The notes: a model not told the origin generated them from the sequence alone. A stretch of DNA of 64,000 nt from Flaccisagitta enflata (GCA_965153355.1 OZ231127.1:85126001-85190000); one strand, 5' to 3'. Shown: positions 11,734 to 24,299, counted from the stretch's first letter. Numbers and translations: made by a program.

Positions 11734-11887
11734 AGATGAGTCATGGCATCTGTATGAGAGGATGTATCCGTCCGTCCATCCGTCCGTCTGCTTTTTTTTA
11801 GTGTTGATTTGATTCACCCGACTGGGCAGTGATGCGTCCGGACTGTGTCTCCGCGTTTGGTCAACTTGGTGCTAAATATGTAGCATA
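11734..11887. other. Degenerate family A-like sequence
   Basis: Contains gtatccgtccgtccatccgt and actgggcagtgatgcgtccg, which resemble family A tracts but are too diverged to bound. It forms the left flank of the family D insertion. Confidence 0.4.
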
Positions 11888-12298
11888 CCACGCGTATCAA
11901 AAAAAAAGACGCACTTTTAAATGGTTGATTTAGCCACTAAATCTTCAAAAAACTATAGAAAATCTTAGGTCATTTTAAAGCCCTTTGAAAGTACTTTCAT
12001 TTGGCGCCAATCTGGTATTGCTACCTTTTTTCATTTAGAAATGGCATCAGTTTGAGTGAAAACATTGCCCATTTCAGTTTCGCAATCCCTATGAAAAAAG
12101 TGCATTTTAGCAAAATAGTGCTTCTCTTTGCAGAGCTCTAGCTCCTAAACCGTTTGGAATACAGATCTGGGATTGGTCTAGAATGAAAGATTTTTTGAAA
12201 ATCTTTCAAAATGTTTTTGTCAAAAATAGTTAAAATTATTTTCTATATCTGTTTTTTCAATTAATAGATAGGTGCGTCTTTTTTTTTGATACGCGTGG
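11888..12298 (+). mobile_element. Family D MITE with perfect 27-bp TIRs and TA duplication
   Basis: The first 27 bases (starting ccacgcgtatcaaaaaaaaa) are the exact reverse complement of 12272-12298. The dinucleotide TA flanks both sides (11886-11887 and 12299-12300), the duplication typical of Tc1/mariner-type elements. At 411 bp it has no transposase. A diverged relative is at 30759-31163 and a truncated inverse copy at 63396-63563. Perfect TIRs suggest a fairly recent insertion. Confidence 0.9.
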
Positions 12299-12507
12299 TA
12301 GATGGGAATACAGATGAACGAACAGACAGATGAAACGACTGAGGAGGCTCTCAAAACACGTTTGTCGATTATATAATAAAGTATAGGATGTCACTTTGGC
12401 CAAAACAGCCGAGAAACGCGGTTTTTGCACAGGTGTAGCCAACGGACGGATGGATGGACGGACGGACGGACGGACAGACAGACAGAGCATCTTTTAGATA
12501 TGCGTTT
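12299..12507. other. Family A-like remnant ending in a GGAC/GACA tract
   Basis: Right flank of the family D insertion. It contains a gacggacggacggacgg and gacagacaga tract followed by gcatcttttagatatgcg. Its last four bases GTTT form the left target duplication of the LTR element that follows. Confidence 0.5.
12504..12507. other. Left target-site duplication (GTTT)
   Basis: GTTT immediately precedes the left LTR and recurs immediately after the right LTR. Confidence 0.7.
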
Positions 12508-13002
12508 TGTAGAAATATAAAATGACAAATAAACTAGAAACGTAACTTTATTGTCATGGCAAATTCCAATATGAAATTAAAACAAGATATTTGAATAAGT
12601 TGGAATAATGAACCCAAGAATATTGATATGATTGTGGTCTTTCATCCAGGATATGAGAAACAGTTTGTTATTAGATCCCAAAACAATATTGTAAGATATA
12701 TAAGCTAAAGAGACCTTTAGGAGGGATCTTTCCTCTTCGCAAATTTTAGTAGGATTACTCCAGCTCTACAATGTAAGTTAATCTATTAATTAAGGGCATT
12801 GCATTATTTCATTATAAATTGTCTGTTTCTCCTGCGAATACTCTTACCTATTAAATACCTTCTTGTGAATCTGATACTGGTATTACTCATTGCCTCTAAC
12901 TTGTTAATAATGGTTTTACGCTACCAAGCTGAGAGCTATTAATAATTGAGACATAACGTATATTATTATCCTTGAAAGTACAAGTCATCAAGTACTTTAA
13001 CA
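12508..13002 (+). repeat. Left LTR (495 bp)
   Basis: Begins tgtagaaatataaaatgac and ends caagtactttaaca. It has a TATA-like tatataag at 12697-12704 and an attaaa at about 12860 that could serve as a polyadenylation signal, both in the order expected for + transcription. It lacks the 2 bp (gt) present in the right LTR within ctctgttacc. Confidence 0.93.
12697..12704 (+). promoter_or_regulatory. TATA-like box in the left LTR
   Basis: tatataag, duplicated at 24489-24496 in the right LTR. Position inside the LTR fits a U3 promoter; function is inferred only. Confidence 0.45.
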
Positions 13003-13020
13003 TGGCGGCATTGCGGTGCT
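13003..13020 (+). other. Primer-binding-site candidate
   Basis: tggcggcattgcggtgct directly abuts the left LTR and starts with TGG, the complement of a tRNA CCA end. I cannot assign the tRNA by eye. It supports + orientation of the element. Confidence 0.5.
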
Positions 13021-14817
13021 TTAAACAGTATCATTTTCATAAGGGGGTGGGGATGATATTGGGGTAGGGTTAGAGAATTTTTGTTGAAAAAAAAATTCAT
13101 AGCGATAGGATGGTATAGAAACTTAGCGACAATCACGTTGATTTGTGCATTCTACATTAAGGGTAACAAAAATGGCATCACTAGTTTTCTATTTGTGAGG
13201 TTTTATATAAGATAATTTTGTATAATGATTAAGACTAAGATGTTAGAAACAAAATATATATGTGTTTGGTTTTGTTGAATTGGTATGTTTTTGTTGAGAT
13301 TCTTTGCTATGACAGGTTTTGTAACATGTGATGACATGTGATCAATTGTGTTTCTTATGAGGAAGAAATTGTTTGAAAAAAAAGAGTGCTGGATATTAGA
13401 TATGTGGGCTGTGGTTCTTTGCTTGTATAGTTGAGTGCCTTGACTTGGTATTTTGCTTATGTAGTTGACTGTCTTGAACTAGTAGTTCAGCTTGGTTGGC
13501 AGGATTTTGTGATTTGTTTATGATATTTAAATGATATCTTTATTCTGGAAACTGTTTATGTTCCTGATAGTATGTGGTGTAAATTATTTGTCCCAAATAG
13601 TATTTGGGAATCGAATTTTACATTCTCGCTGAAATCAGGCTTTTGTTTAATTTTATTGAAGGAGGCAAAGTCCACACTTCAGTTTTTTTTTGAATTCCTC
13701 GTCCGTCATCGTGTTTTGTAGTGGGAATGATGGTCCAATTTGGTCCATCTGTTCGTCCGTCTGTCCTTGTTGACTATATTTTCTGTCCTCATGAGTGTGT
13801 GGCCGCCTGGCCATTTGTCCGATTAAAGGATGGCATTACACTTTGTATCTTGCCTTGTCCGTCTGTCTGTTGGTCAGTTGATAGGACTGAAATCGCTGAT
13901 TTTATTTTTTTCGCATTTTTCTCCATTGTATGATAACGGCTCCTTCTGGATTTCTTCTCAATTTAGTCTAACTAAATTGTCAGTTTTCATCGATTCTCTT
14001 CGATCGTCGATTTTTTTGTTGCGTGCTGTGCGACTCATTAAGCCACCTTCTGGTCGATTGGTCTGTCCGTCGGTCCATCAGTTACTAATTTGTGAAAAGG
14101 CAATTAACACGTTTTTCAGTTATTTAAAAGGGTGTTTAAGCAACTCTTCAAGCACCTTTTTAGTCACTTTTTTTGGTCGGTCTGCTGGTTGGTCCGTCGG
14201 TCCACCCATCCATATCAAAGTGTTTTAAAGGCTTTTTATCGCGTTTTTTATGTCTCTGAATGGTAGAGGAAAAACTTGGAGTGTAGACTGCCTTTTCAGA
14301 TTCCTTTTGGGAAAGGAAGTCGTTTGTCAGTCAGTCCGCCTAACGTTCTTTCGATATTTTTGTGGGTCTGCGCATCTCTGAGGGCCATTACTATCAGACT
14401 CATTTGCTGATGAGTTTGTTGGTCCGTCGGCGGTCGGTCCATTTGTCAGTCCATCTGTCAGTCCATATGTCAGTCCATCAATCGGTCCGTGTGTTTATCT
14501 GATTAGCTATCTAGTAAAGTTTTATCACAAGCGTATTTCCAGCGTTTCCCTCCGTTGTCGAAATTTTCTCAAATTTGTGAATTGTAAGGAGATATGAGGA
14601 AGAAAAAAGTAAGAAGGATTTTATGTTCTTCCGTTTCTGTGGTCTTGGAAATGCGCACGGGTGAGTTTTGCCAAGTGATAGGGTGTCCCGAAATGGGAAG
14701 CATATCAAATTTTGGTTTTGTATTGTATTTTAATGAACCTATGATATATATCATATTACATGCTTTGTGTATGTATTGTATATTTGTATGTATTGTATAT
14801 GTATTGTATATGTATTT
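13021..14817. repeat. LTR-element interior: T/G-rich sequence with GTCC/TTGG tracts
   Basis: Strongly T- and G-rich on the + strand; 13261-13320, for example, has 33 T, 16 G, 8 A and 3 C. Between about 13725 and 14505 there are several clusters of gtccgtc/ttggtcgg sequence (near 13740, 13857, 14050, 14180, 14420), each resembling the reverse complement of the family A tract; gcgtgctgtgcgactcatta near 14022 resembles the family A hairpin. No protein-like frame. Confidence 0.6.
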
Positions 14818-14938
14818 TCTAAGATAGAAGGGATATGATACATTAGAAAAAAAATATATACCTAAGGAAATTTGATAGTTTCAAAGAGCCGTATTTTAGG
14901 TATGTATGTGTATGTAGTGGAAGCTTACACTTTAAAAT
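14818..14938 (+). repeat. Segment shared inversely with 30080-30200
   Basis: taagatagaagggatatg, cctaaggaaatttgatag and attttaggtatgtatgtgta are the diverged reverse complement of 30080-30200. The LTR-element interior therefore contains sequence that also occurs as an independent dispersed repeat. Confidence 0.7.
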
Positions 14939-15299
14939 TTAAATTTTCCTAAGATGTGTGTTTTGATTTTGATAGTTGTATGAGTATTTTTTTTTTTTTG
15001 AAAGAATTGTTACACATCTCATATATTATATATTTTGGTTCGATCATGTATATCATGTGTGATGTATTTATATATTGAATATGATTAGTCTGATCATATT
15101 AAGATAAGTATGAGTTTTGCAGATATTGTGTTTTTCTATATTTTGTTGAATTCTATCTTATTGTTTTATTTCCTTACCATGTGGACTTCTCTGAGCTTCT
15201 GCAGTGAGTTGATTATTTTCATTGGTATGTATAATTATCAAGTCAAATATGTGTTGATGTATATATTATATATATATATATTGATATGTATGACTAATT

Positions 15300-15720
15300 G
15301 AGTCAATTATATTTTGGTTAAAAAAAAAATTATTATGAAGCACCTTACTAGGAAGGATTTTTGTGGCTATGGTTTGGATGTCCATTTTTTTGCACTGACA
15401 GTCTAGTTGTTCTGTTTGTTTGTGTGTAGTTGTTTCTTAGTCATGAGTCCTTAGTCCTAAGTTATTGTTATGAAATAACATCTTCATTGTTATATCAGTG
15501 TATATCTAAAGTGTGACATGATTAGTATCAGTATCTTATAAGCTTTCTGTTGATATCAAAACATATTGCTATATCTATAATATTGTAAGACTATAATATC
15601 AATTCTATCATATATTGAGTTATTGTATAGTTTTACAGATATTTTGAAACACCCTACTGGAAGAAAAAAAAAAATTAATGTCTATGGCTTGGATGTTCGT
15701 ATTTTTTTGCTCGTCTTATC
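15300..15720 (+). repeat. Diverged direct repeat inside the LTR element
   Basis: A block near 15338-15400 (gaagcaccttactagga, ctatggtttggatgtcc) recurs near 15644-15712 (gaaacaccctactgga, ctatggcttggatgttc), about 304 bp apart. Confidence 0.6.
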
Positions 15721-17200
15721 CCTGCTAAACATAATCGATCATAAGACGAGATTCCAGAATGAAGGAGATTTGTATTTCATGAAAGAAATTTTCAAGGATT
15801 TTATTTCAGAATAGAAATAAGATACAAATATTCAAGAGTTATAGTTGATGTTTTGAATAAAATTTTGTTTTGTAGCAAGCAAATTTGTGTTAGAAACAGG
15901 AATAAAATAAAAATGTTTTTTTGTGTTTGATAGGTGTGTAATTAAGTCAAATTAATAAGTCATCATTAATTGTAATTGAGTTGATTAGCAAGTGTTTGAG
16001 ATCTAAGAGTGTAGCTTGGAACTATTATGGTCTTTTTGTTTTTGTTGGAAATCGTATTTGGTTTGGAAAAAAAAAAAAAAATAGAATACTTAAATACGTG
16101 AAATTTAAAAAATAAAAAATAAAAATTTTTTTTCATTGTTTTATGTATTATAAATGTTTTGTATTTGTATTTCTGTTCCTGTTTATGAAATATTTTGTCA
16201 ATATCATATTGTATGTCTATATAGATCAGGAAGAAATGTATTGTATGTATGAAAATGTTTTGTGTATTCTAGGTGCATGAGGATCTGTCTGGTACCCTTC
16301 AATGTGTCTTAATTTTGGAGTAAGATTTTCAATTTGGAGCCCGTGTTTTGAATTTTTGTATTTGTTTTTGTAGTATCTATATGAAAGGCTCTGTCCGTCG
16401 GTTGGTTGGTCGAATGATTGGTTGGTCAGTTCGACTATGGCGCTTAAAGGAAGATTTGTTCATTCATTAATTCATTCATTCCTTTGTTTGTTCGCTCATT
16501 TATTCGACTATAAGAGAGAGGGCATGTATTTGCGTGAATGCCAACCTCGATAAATGTCGTCATTGTCATTGTTACATGATCATTTTTGTCGTTTTACCAT
16601 TATCGTCAACGACGTCAGTGCCGTCGTTGTCGTCGTCGTCTTCCACATCATCATTGTTGTCGTTGTTGTAATTGTCGTTTTATGGACAAGTCGGGTATGA
16701 TCACGTAAGTTATTCGTTTAAGTTTCTGTTTTCTACATGCGGCTGCACATGCCTCCAAGTTGGTTGGTTGGTTGGTTGGTTTGTTTGTTGACAGGTTTTC
16801 GGTTGATCCGTCTATATCTTTTTTGCTGATAATGTGCGTCCTGGAAGTGTTTATCTGGCACTGAACAGTGAGAGAGAGACTGAGGGACCGACATTCAGAG
16901 AGGGCTACAAACACAGGCATAGAGACAGAGATAATTACACAGAGATGGACAGAAAGAAAGATCAATCGACAAAGAGGGATAGAATGAGAATTGAGAGACA
17001 GAGATGAGACCGGTAAACATACAGAAGTACAGACAGAAGTACAGACAGAAGTACAGACAGAAAAGTACAAACAGAAAATTACAGACAGGTAAGTACAGGC
17101 AGAGGAAATTAGACCAAGTGATGGACTGAGGATGAGACAGTGAGGGACAGACAGTGACAGTGACAGATTGTGTCAAACCCATATTTTTCTTAATTATTCG
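15721..17200. repeat. LTR-element interior: AT-rich, GTC-rich and ACAGA tracts
   Basis: AT-rich sequence to about 16380, a gtccgtcggttggttggtcg tract (16391-16440), an attcattcattc stretch, a GTC/GTT-rich trinucleotide-like segment (16550-16680), then imperfect ACAGA/GACAG repeats (16865-17165) with agtacagacaga repeated near 17030-17055. Confidence 0.6.
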
Positions 17201-19990
17201 TTGAATGTGCTTGATTTTGACATATCGTAATATACTATTTTTGAAATGGCAATATCTTAGGTATTATGGAAAAATTTTGTTCCCTTAAGTACAGATGTAA
17301 CCTAGATTACTTGCAATGTCAATTCTGGCTGATGATTTTTCTAGTGATTTTTGTAAGAGAGTGACCTGATATGTTGACACCCTTTTACTCTTATGTTACT
17401 CTGATTATGATAAGATTTACATGTTGGACATATTTTAAGTAGAAGAATATTTTTTTTCATATGATCTAAGAGAGTATTAAAATCCGAGCATAAGGCTCAT
17501 TTTTCAGGCTATTTGATGCAACTATTATGGAACTATGACATTTTTATCGATGTTAACGGATTCAGTCGCCTATTTTCCATCGGTCTAGCTTATTGTGGAA
17601 ACTGCCTGTATGTGTTGGGTGCCACGTTGGTTGTCATGTTCTTTAGTCACGTGTTTGTGACGCGTGGACGGTGTCGTGGAGTGATCAGGTTGGAGGATAT
17701 ATTTTTAGTGCCATTATGTCATGGTCGCGCTGTATTTTGTTATATATTTAGTTGCATGTGACGCAGCTCTATGTATGGCTTTTGGGTCGGTCCGTTGGTA
17801 CGTTGGTTGGTTTGCCTATGTGTCGGTTTCTTGCTATTTTTGGACATTTTATATGTCTGTCGGATACAGCCGTAATCATTTTTTTATCATTGAACTAAAT
17901 TTTACCATCTGAGTCACAGAAATGTTGCTCAGCTGCTAATTTTTTAGTTTAACTGATTTTGATCTTTGGATTTTTTTTGGATAGCCTAATTTTGGACATA
18001 AAATGAGAGATGTGGATATATCAGATTTTGGAAATTCAAGTTTAGTGAGTGAGTCAGTTATTTATGATAGGTGGATGGACATGCCCAATTGTATTTGGGC
18101 TGGTACGTTTGGATTTTAAGTGGCATATTTTTGGTGCCGACATAGTAATGGCCTGTTCGCATGACGAGGTTGTATATGACGTCATAGATTGGATGACATG
18201 TCATGGGTTGTAGTCGGTGATATGTGTGGAAGGTGTGTCCGTGTGTTTGAACATGGGACTGGGACTGGGACTGGGGAACAAGAATACAGAGATATTGTAT
18301 CAGATTATGAAAAGCGCGGATGATTGGAGTGTGAAGTTTGATTGTGTGATTTGTGGTGAAGTCTTTCGGGTGCGTCCTCGCATCTGTTGGTGGGCTTTTC
18401 CACCTGTTGGTTGGTTGGTCCATCGGTCTGTTGGTCAGTTAGTTGTGAGTTTGTCGATATTGCAATGCTCATCATAATTGCATTATGAATGTGCGTCATC
18501 ATCGTAATCACCATTCTAATCCTAATCCATGCCGTAGTTGTCGTGGTTGTCATCACTGTCGCCGTTGTTATCGTCGTCGTTTGTCATGGTCGTTGTCGTC
18601 GTCGTCATTGTCGTAGTTGTTGTCGTCGTCGTCGTCATCGCGCTGTGGTTGGGAGCGTGAGCTTGGTCGTCCGATTGTGTTTCGATGTTGAAAGTGTTTC
18701 TGTTGAGAGTACCGATTATGACGCTTTGTATGATCGAGTGATGATACACATTCATTCTTATACTTATGTCCTGAGTTGATGTAAATTTATGTCGCTTATA
18801 GTATGGTATGTATTGTTTGATTAAAATTTTAAGGGTGGCCATGGGATGAAGATTCTTTTGGTATTAGATTTTTTGTTCTAGATACTTTAGATTTATTCAA
18901 CTTCAGATGTTGTTTACAAATGTGATTGTGTTTCTTTTTCATATATATTAGTTATATTCTTTCTATATCATTTAGGGTTAGAAAGTTTTGTATGAATATT
19001 GGTTTATTTCATATATATTTTATGACTACTAAGTATGGTTGTCAAAAGAATTTCTGGGAGGTGGGCAACATTTGTCTATTTTGTCTGTTTTTGATCAATT
19101 TAACCAAAATTAACAATTATAACCAATTTAACCTAACCATATGCATTCCAGATGATTTTTTGCTGCTGTCTCTTGTGTTGTCACCTCTATGTATCATTAT
19201 ATTGTATTGTTCATAGTAATAGGTAAGAAACTAGTATTATGCATATATGTTAGGAGATGTATTAATTTTTTTGATATATAGATGAATTTATATGAAAAAA
19301 ATATATTTGAGGAGAAATTGTAAGCACAAGAATGAGATATGAATGTTGGATGGTTATGCTTGGTTGTTGTGATTGACGGTGGGTGTAGTTTTCCATGCAG
19401 TTTTTCAGTGTGTCATTATTGGGAGCACACGTTGGTAATTGGCTTGTATGATTACGTGGTATGTTGGGAGAAGAATTTGTGGTCATGGTTGGATGTTTGC
19501 CAGGATAATGGTTTCGGAATTCAGATCATGAAGGAATCTCACGGCCTCATAAGTTTTGTCTCAAAGGTCGGATTTTGTTTGAGTCCGAAGTTGTTGTTTC
19601 AAAAATTATTGAGGATGTGGTGTTGTTTAACGTGTGTTGTTATGTTTGTTTTTTGTGTTTTTTTAACATGTTAGGTTGAGATACCCCTTGTTTATAGTAT
19701 CTGCAGAATCTGCATGAGTCAGTAAGTAAAGAATAATCTTTCATTATTATCGAATTAAAATAAGTTTCCTACAGTCTTAGATTGCGATCATTTCCTTTTT
19801 GAGTAAGTGTTGTATGAAAAGGCCTTTCATATGATACTTTATCAAGATGGTGAATGAACATTTGTGTTTGAGATGTGATGCCTGGAATGCAAATGATGTT
19901 TACTTAAGACCATCGGGTGCCATGAAATTTTTTTGATGCAAAAGGGATATGGGAACTGAGCTGGGGTGGGGCAGTTGTTTCGCAGGAGAG
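17201..19990. repeat. LTR-element interior: T/G-rich non-coding
   Basis: Continues the + strand G-over-C excess: 19321-19380 has 19 G and 4 C. It contains a second GTC/GTT-rich stretch (18530-18650), a gggactgggactgggactgg tandem (18255-18275) and further ttggtcc tracts (17785-17835, 18400-18440). Frames of about 110 codons (e.g. 19339-19674) match no family I know. Confidence 0.5.
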
Positions 19991-20039
19991 CGTGATATGC
20001 TAAAATGGATATTCATAGAGAATTAACGGGGTGTGCTGG

Positions 20040-20740
20040 CATAAATCCCTAAAGCGGAATGGATAGGTCCCCCTCATATCTCCCCCGATAGACTGGGAAT
20101 GGCTGATATAGGGGAAACTGCCCCTTCGTCAGCGGTGGAAGCTGACGGGGGAGCGAGTCTGTGCGCCAATTGGAGCATTGGTCAATTGGGACCCGGGCCT
20201 GTATCCTCAGCCCTTCAGCATACAGGTACGGGCCGTCTGAACGGCCGGCAGACTATAATTGGAAGTACCGGCCTGCCGAGTGGGGGCGCGGTGGAGGCAC
20301 TGAAGGGGTGTCCAATGCCTCTAGGTTATAAGAAGGGCGAAGGTGTTAGGTTAGAAAATGAATCAGGACCATGGGTCCGCAACGTTGGAAAAGAAAAAAA
20401 ATTTATCTCAATTAGGCCTTGTCAATATCCATGATGAAACAGATATGGTAAGATTGGCGAAGGGAAGGGGAATTATCTGTTATTGAACCTGAATTTGCAT
20501 ATTTAGGGGAGGAAACAAGGGATGAGGTGACGGGGTATAAAAATTAGCCACCAGTGCTGAGGAAAGCCGCAAGGAGGCGAAGGAAGGAAAGAAGGAAGGA
20601 AAATACGATGTTGAAGAAAGAGATGGGAGTAATAAATGAGATCTACAACGTGAATTATAACGATGGGGGCGTGGCCATTTATTGGGAATTGTTCAAGCTT
20701 TGCCTTGACAGTGTCATTTTTTTAAATGGTCTGAGTTAAA
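20040..20740 (+). pseudogene. Possible decayed non-LTR retrotransposon 5-prime region
   Basis: A GC-richer island inside the LTR element. An open frame at 20099-20434 has protein-like composition and ends with GPWVRNVGKEKKF. Downstream, in shifted frames, come stretches resembling the start of an AP-endonuclease-like domain: a LGEETR-like stretch around 20500 and NDGGVAIYW around 20660-20690. The order (GPW leader, N-rich start, ETR-like, GGVAI-like) recalls RTE/CR1-type endonucleases, but frameshifts and stops interrupt it and no reverse transcriptase follows. I read it as a relic inside the element; a chance resemblance is possible. Confidence 0.35.
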
Positions 20741-20869
20741 GCGATTTCCAGTGGGGGAAGATGGATTTTGATAGGATGATAGGGTCGAATTTGTTAGTGT
20801 CATGTTTATGGCAAATATGTGGAAATTTGGTGTAAATTGTATATTTTGACTTTTTTTTGACTATGGTTG

Positions 20870-21395
20870 AACAAGACATTACTGTTTTAGATATTTTTTT
20901 AGTAATTCTAATCATATTTTACAGTTTTGGTTGAATTTGGTTAATTTTAGTCAATATCTGATATTTCAACTTGGTTAGTATTTTTAAAGTTTTGGCTGAT
21001 TTTAGACGATTTAGGTCAATGTTTCTTAAATGGGCTGAAATTGGCTAATTTTGGTTGACTCTCATATTCTAGCTGATTTTAACTAATTTTGGTTAAATTT
21101 TGTTAATTTGACTGATTTTAGCTATAATTATTGAATGTTGATGTTTTGGCGAATTTTTAGCTTTCTTTAACTTGATTTGCCATTTATGATAATTTTGGCA
21201 TTTAGGATTCAATTATGCTATTATGGGCCAAAATAAACTAATTTTAGCTGTTTATGACAAAATTTACCAAATTAGGCTACTTTTGGCTATTTTAGGTTAA
21301 ATTTTGATATTATGGCTAATTTTGAACTATTTTTTTGTTAAATTTTGCTATTTTGGCTGAATTTTGACTATTCTGGGCTATGATAAAAGGGGTAA
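20870..21395 (+). repeat. Degenerate ttttggctaatttt-like tandem sequence
   Basis: Variants of ggctgattttagac, ggctaattttggt and ggctattttaggtt recur every 12-20 bases. It appears to be a very diverged short-unit array. Confidence 0.55.
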
Positions 21396-21396
21396 G

Positions 21397-21660
21397 TGAC
21401 CTATAAGGCTTCAGTGACCTATAATTTGTTGATTGACTACTAATGAGATGATTGACCTTTAACAATGTTAATTGACTTTTAACGAGATGATTGACCTTTA
21501 AAGATGCTGATTGACTTTTAACGATGTTGATTGACTTTTGATGATGTTAGTTGACCTTCCACAATATAGTTGACCTTCAACAATGTTAGTTGACCTTTAA
21601 CGATAATAGTGCCATTTAATTGATGGTTGGCCTTCACATGATAGTTGACCTTAGAATGAC
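21397..21660 (+). repeat. TTGACC minisatellite (~20-bp unit)
   Basis: About 12 variants of attgacttttaacgatgtt follow each other with small changes. Confidence 0.75.
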
Positions 21661-22870
21661 ATTTAGGTTAGTTTGTTCGTTGGTAATTCCATTTTGAAAA
21701 ATGTGCATTTTATTACCCAACTATCCGTGACTGGATTGCGATGTATCTGGCTTTGTTCATGGGAATCGTGACTTTTCCCAATTGTGAAAGCCGGGCTGGT
21801 TTCATGTATTGGGCTGAAAAATAGGGGTTTCCGGTCAGCCCAAGACCAGTGCAATTTTCGGACTTAGTTTTGTTTTTGGGATTGATGATTTGTCTTGGTG
21901 ATTTAATTTGGAGATAATTATTTTCATCAGATAGATGTTGAAGGTGTTAGCAGTTAGTTTTTTTGAAAATTCTTGTCACTTTTACAAATTTTAGATAAGT
22001 TTTGAAAAAAAAAAAAAAAAAATTTGAATGTTGTAAAGGATTTTAGAGAATTTTGGAGTATTTCAGGAAATCTGGGGAATTCCAGAAGTATTTTGAAAAA
22101 AAAGAAAAAAATAAATTCTTTTGGGCTTCTAAAGATGTGAGTAATAAGAGTTTTATTTTTCTTTTGAGGTATTTTGGCGGGAGATGTGGGTAGGTGAGAC
22201 GAGTCTGGCCGGTTGAACTTGGTAAGCTTGATGGTAGGCCACTTGAAGGTGATTATTGGCCGAGAATGCTTATCTGAAGGAATAGCTATTGTTTTTGGGT
22301 TTCTACTAGTGAATTCGCGACTCTACAGATTTTGGGTCTATCTGTTCGTCTGCTAAAACTGATATCCGTATAAGTCCCCAAACATGGAGTAATGGATTAT
22401 AAGCTACGGTAAAGGCTTAAAGAATTCTTTTCAGAACATGTGAAATTATATTAGTGTTTGGAGATTTACTTTGTCTTGTTCCATGAGAACAGGTACATAT
22501 TTTTTAGTAGTGTTTGTAGCATGTTGTGTGACTCCATTTTGTAGATCAGTGGATCGCCCGTTGGTCAATCAGTTGGTCCGTCTATCCATCGCTTGGTCAT
22601 TTGGAAGGCATGGTTTTTTTTCTTTGTTGTTGAGAGTTGGGGATGGATGCCCAAGAGTCGAGGTTCATTTTGAAAGTTTTATTGCCTGTATGTCGTTTTG
22701 GTTATTTGTCTGTCCGATGATGGAGGACAGAGTTGGAGAATTGAATGATAGTTTGCTGAAGTTTTTTTTTTTTGGTGGATGGTTGGAGTGATATAAAAAA
22801 GGTTGGACTTCATAAAGAAAACTCAGCAAACTATGTAAAGGTATTCAAAACAGGTAGTCTGGTGTAATTG
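21661..22870. other. LTR-element interior: T/G-rich, no gene
   Basis: Continues the T/G-rich composition with a ttggtcaatcagttggtcc tract near 22560. Frames up to 106 codons carry no recognisable domain. Confidence 0.5.
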
Positions 22871-24299
22871 GATTATAATACCTGACAGACTGATGGACAA
22901 TTAAGTGAGGCAGTGACATAACAAGTGAGTTACAATTGAGTTGAAAAATGGAATATTGGCCCTTTTTATAGTCTGACCACAATGGACATTAAAACATTGA
23001 TTTAAACTTAATGTACAATGGGCCAGACATTTTACTGACAGACAGACAAAGGGGTGATAGGAAAAGACATACTGACAGACTGCGTCATTGTTTGGGAAGG
23101 AGGCAGACAAACAGCCTAACAAAGCTTATAGAAATACAAAAACATACTGATGGACATTTCCAACACTGCTGGGGGAATTTGACTGACAGACAGACCTCTC
23201 CAGAGGGGAGAGAAATAAGGTAGGCATTGAGAGACAGAATTGACGAATCAAAAATGTTTGACAAATGGAACAATATATCTCACTTTACCCAAGTTGTTTG
23301 TAGTGATAATTCAATTTTTAGAATTTATGGATGTATACCGTGCCGTTTGTGATAAAAATTGTTGACACTGGCAAAGACATAGACAAAGGACAAAGAAAAG
23401 AAAAAGAACTTGGAGAATCGATTTTCAATGAACACAGCATCACACAGCACCACTAATAATATTACATCAATTGCATCTTAACCACCACAACAGAAGATTA
23501 TCACTTATAACATTCTGCACCCATACAACACGACATGGGGGTGACCCACATTGACCCGATTCCCCTGCTGCCACTTCACCAATATTGGCAAAACGAGAAA
23601 AATGGAAAATATCTCTAAGTCAAAAGAAATTAAAAACTCAAAAATGTGAACTGACAGGAAAGGTCAGTAACGAAAAAGAAAGAATTCTAAAGAAAGAATT
23701 CTTATAGCATCCCAACTGAAAAAAAAAACAAACACTAAAATGGTACAGTGTAAAGATTTGTCATATCTTTGACCTTTCAAAAACTATTTGAAAAGCAATA
23801 GTTACACTCTTAAACAATTTGGTTACATACTTCAGAAAGAAAAAAAATGTATCACGAACACTGGCACTCACTGACACTCACCCACCAACGTTATCGTGTT
23901 CTATTGAATGCAGTGCCGGTGATATCGACAAGAACAAAAGACAACCGTTAATTTTCAATTGAATTGTAATTGTATTGTTAATTGTGCATTGCATTTATAT
24001 GGTGTTACACTTTGCTTTCTATTCATTAATTCATGCTTAAGGTGAACTGTCATAAAAGGGTAGGTGAGGATATTGTTCCTATGAAAGGTTGCGTAAAGAA
24101 TTAGTTTTAGAATTCATATACTATCTGAAGAGAAAATATTTCACACAAAAATTAGGCAATTAGAAAGACGTTTTTTAGTTTTATGATAATTATTGTAATA
24201 ATTCAGTTGAAGTTTTAATTTCCTATGTCATTATTTTCTTGATTAAAAGTATTTCAATTTTAGATAAAAATTGAAGTACTTTTACATGAAGCAGGGTGA
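22871..24299. other. LTR-element interior after the composition switch
   Basis: From about 22870 the + strand becomes A-rich; 23401-23460 has more C than G (13 versus 8). Tract sequences here read gacagacagac and ctgacagac, the opposite orientation to those left of the switch. The sequence just before the right LTR, gaagcagggtga (24288-24299), is purine-rich and could be a weak polypurine tract. No coding frame. Confidence 0.55.

Noticed and set aside
12508-13002. Chance segmental duplication rather than an LTR
   Set aside because: TG...CA ends, flanking GTTT on both sides and a TGG start next to the left copy together favour an LTR.
18489-18779. 96-codon hydrophobic frame as a small membrane protein
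   Set aside because: Derived from a GTC/GTT-rich stretch; no other support.
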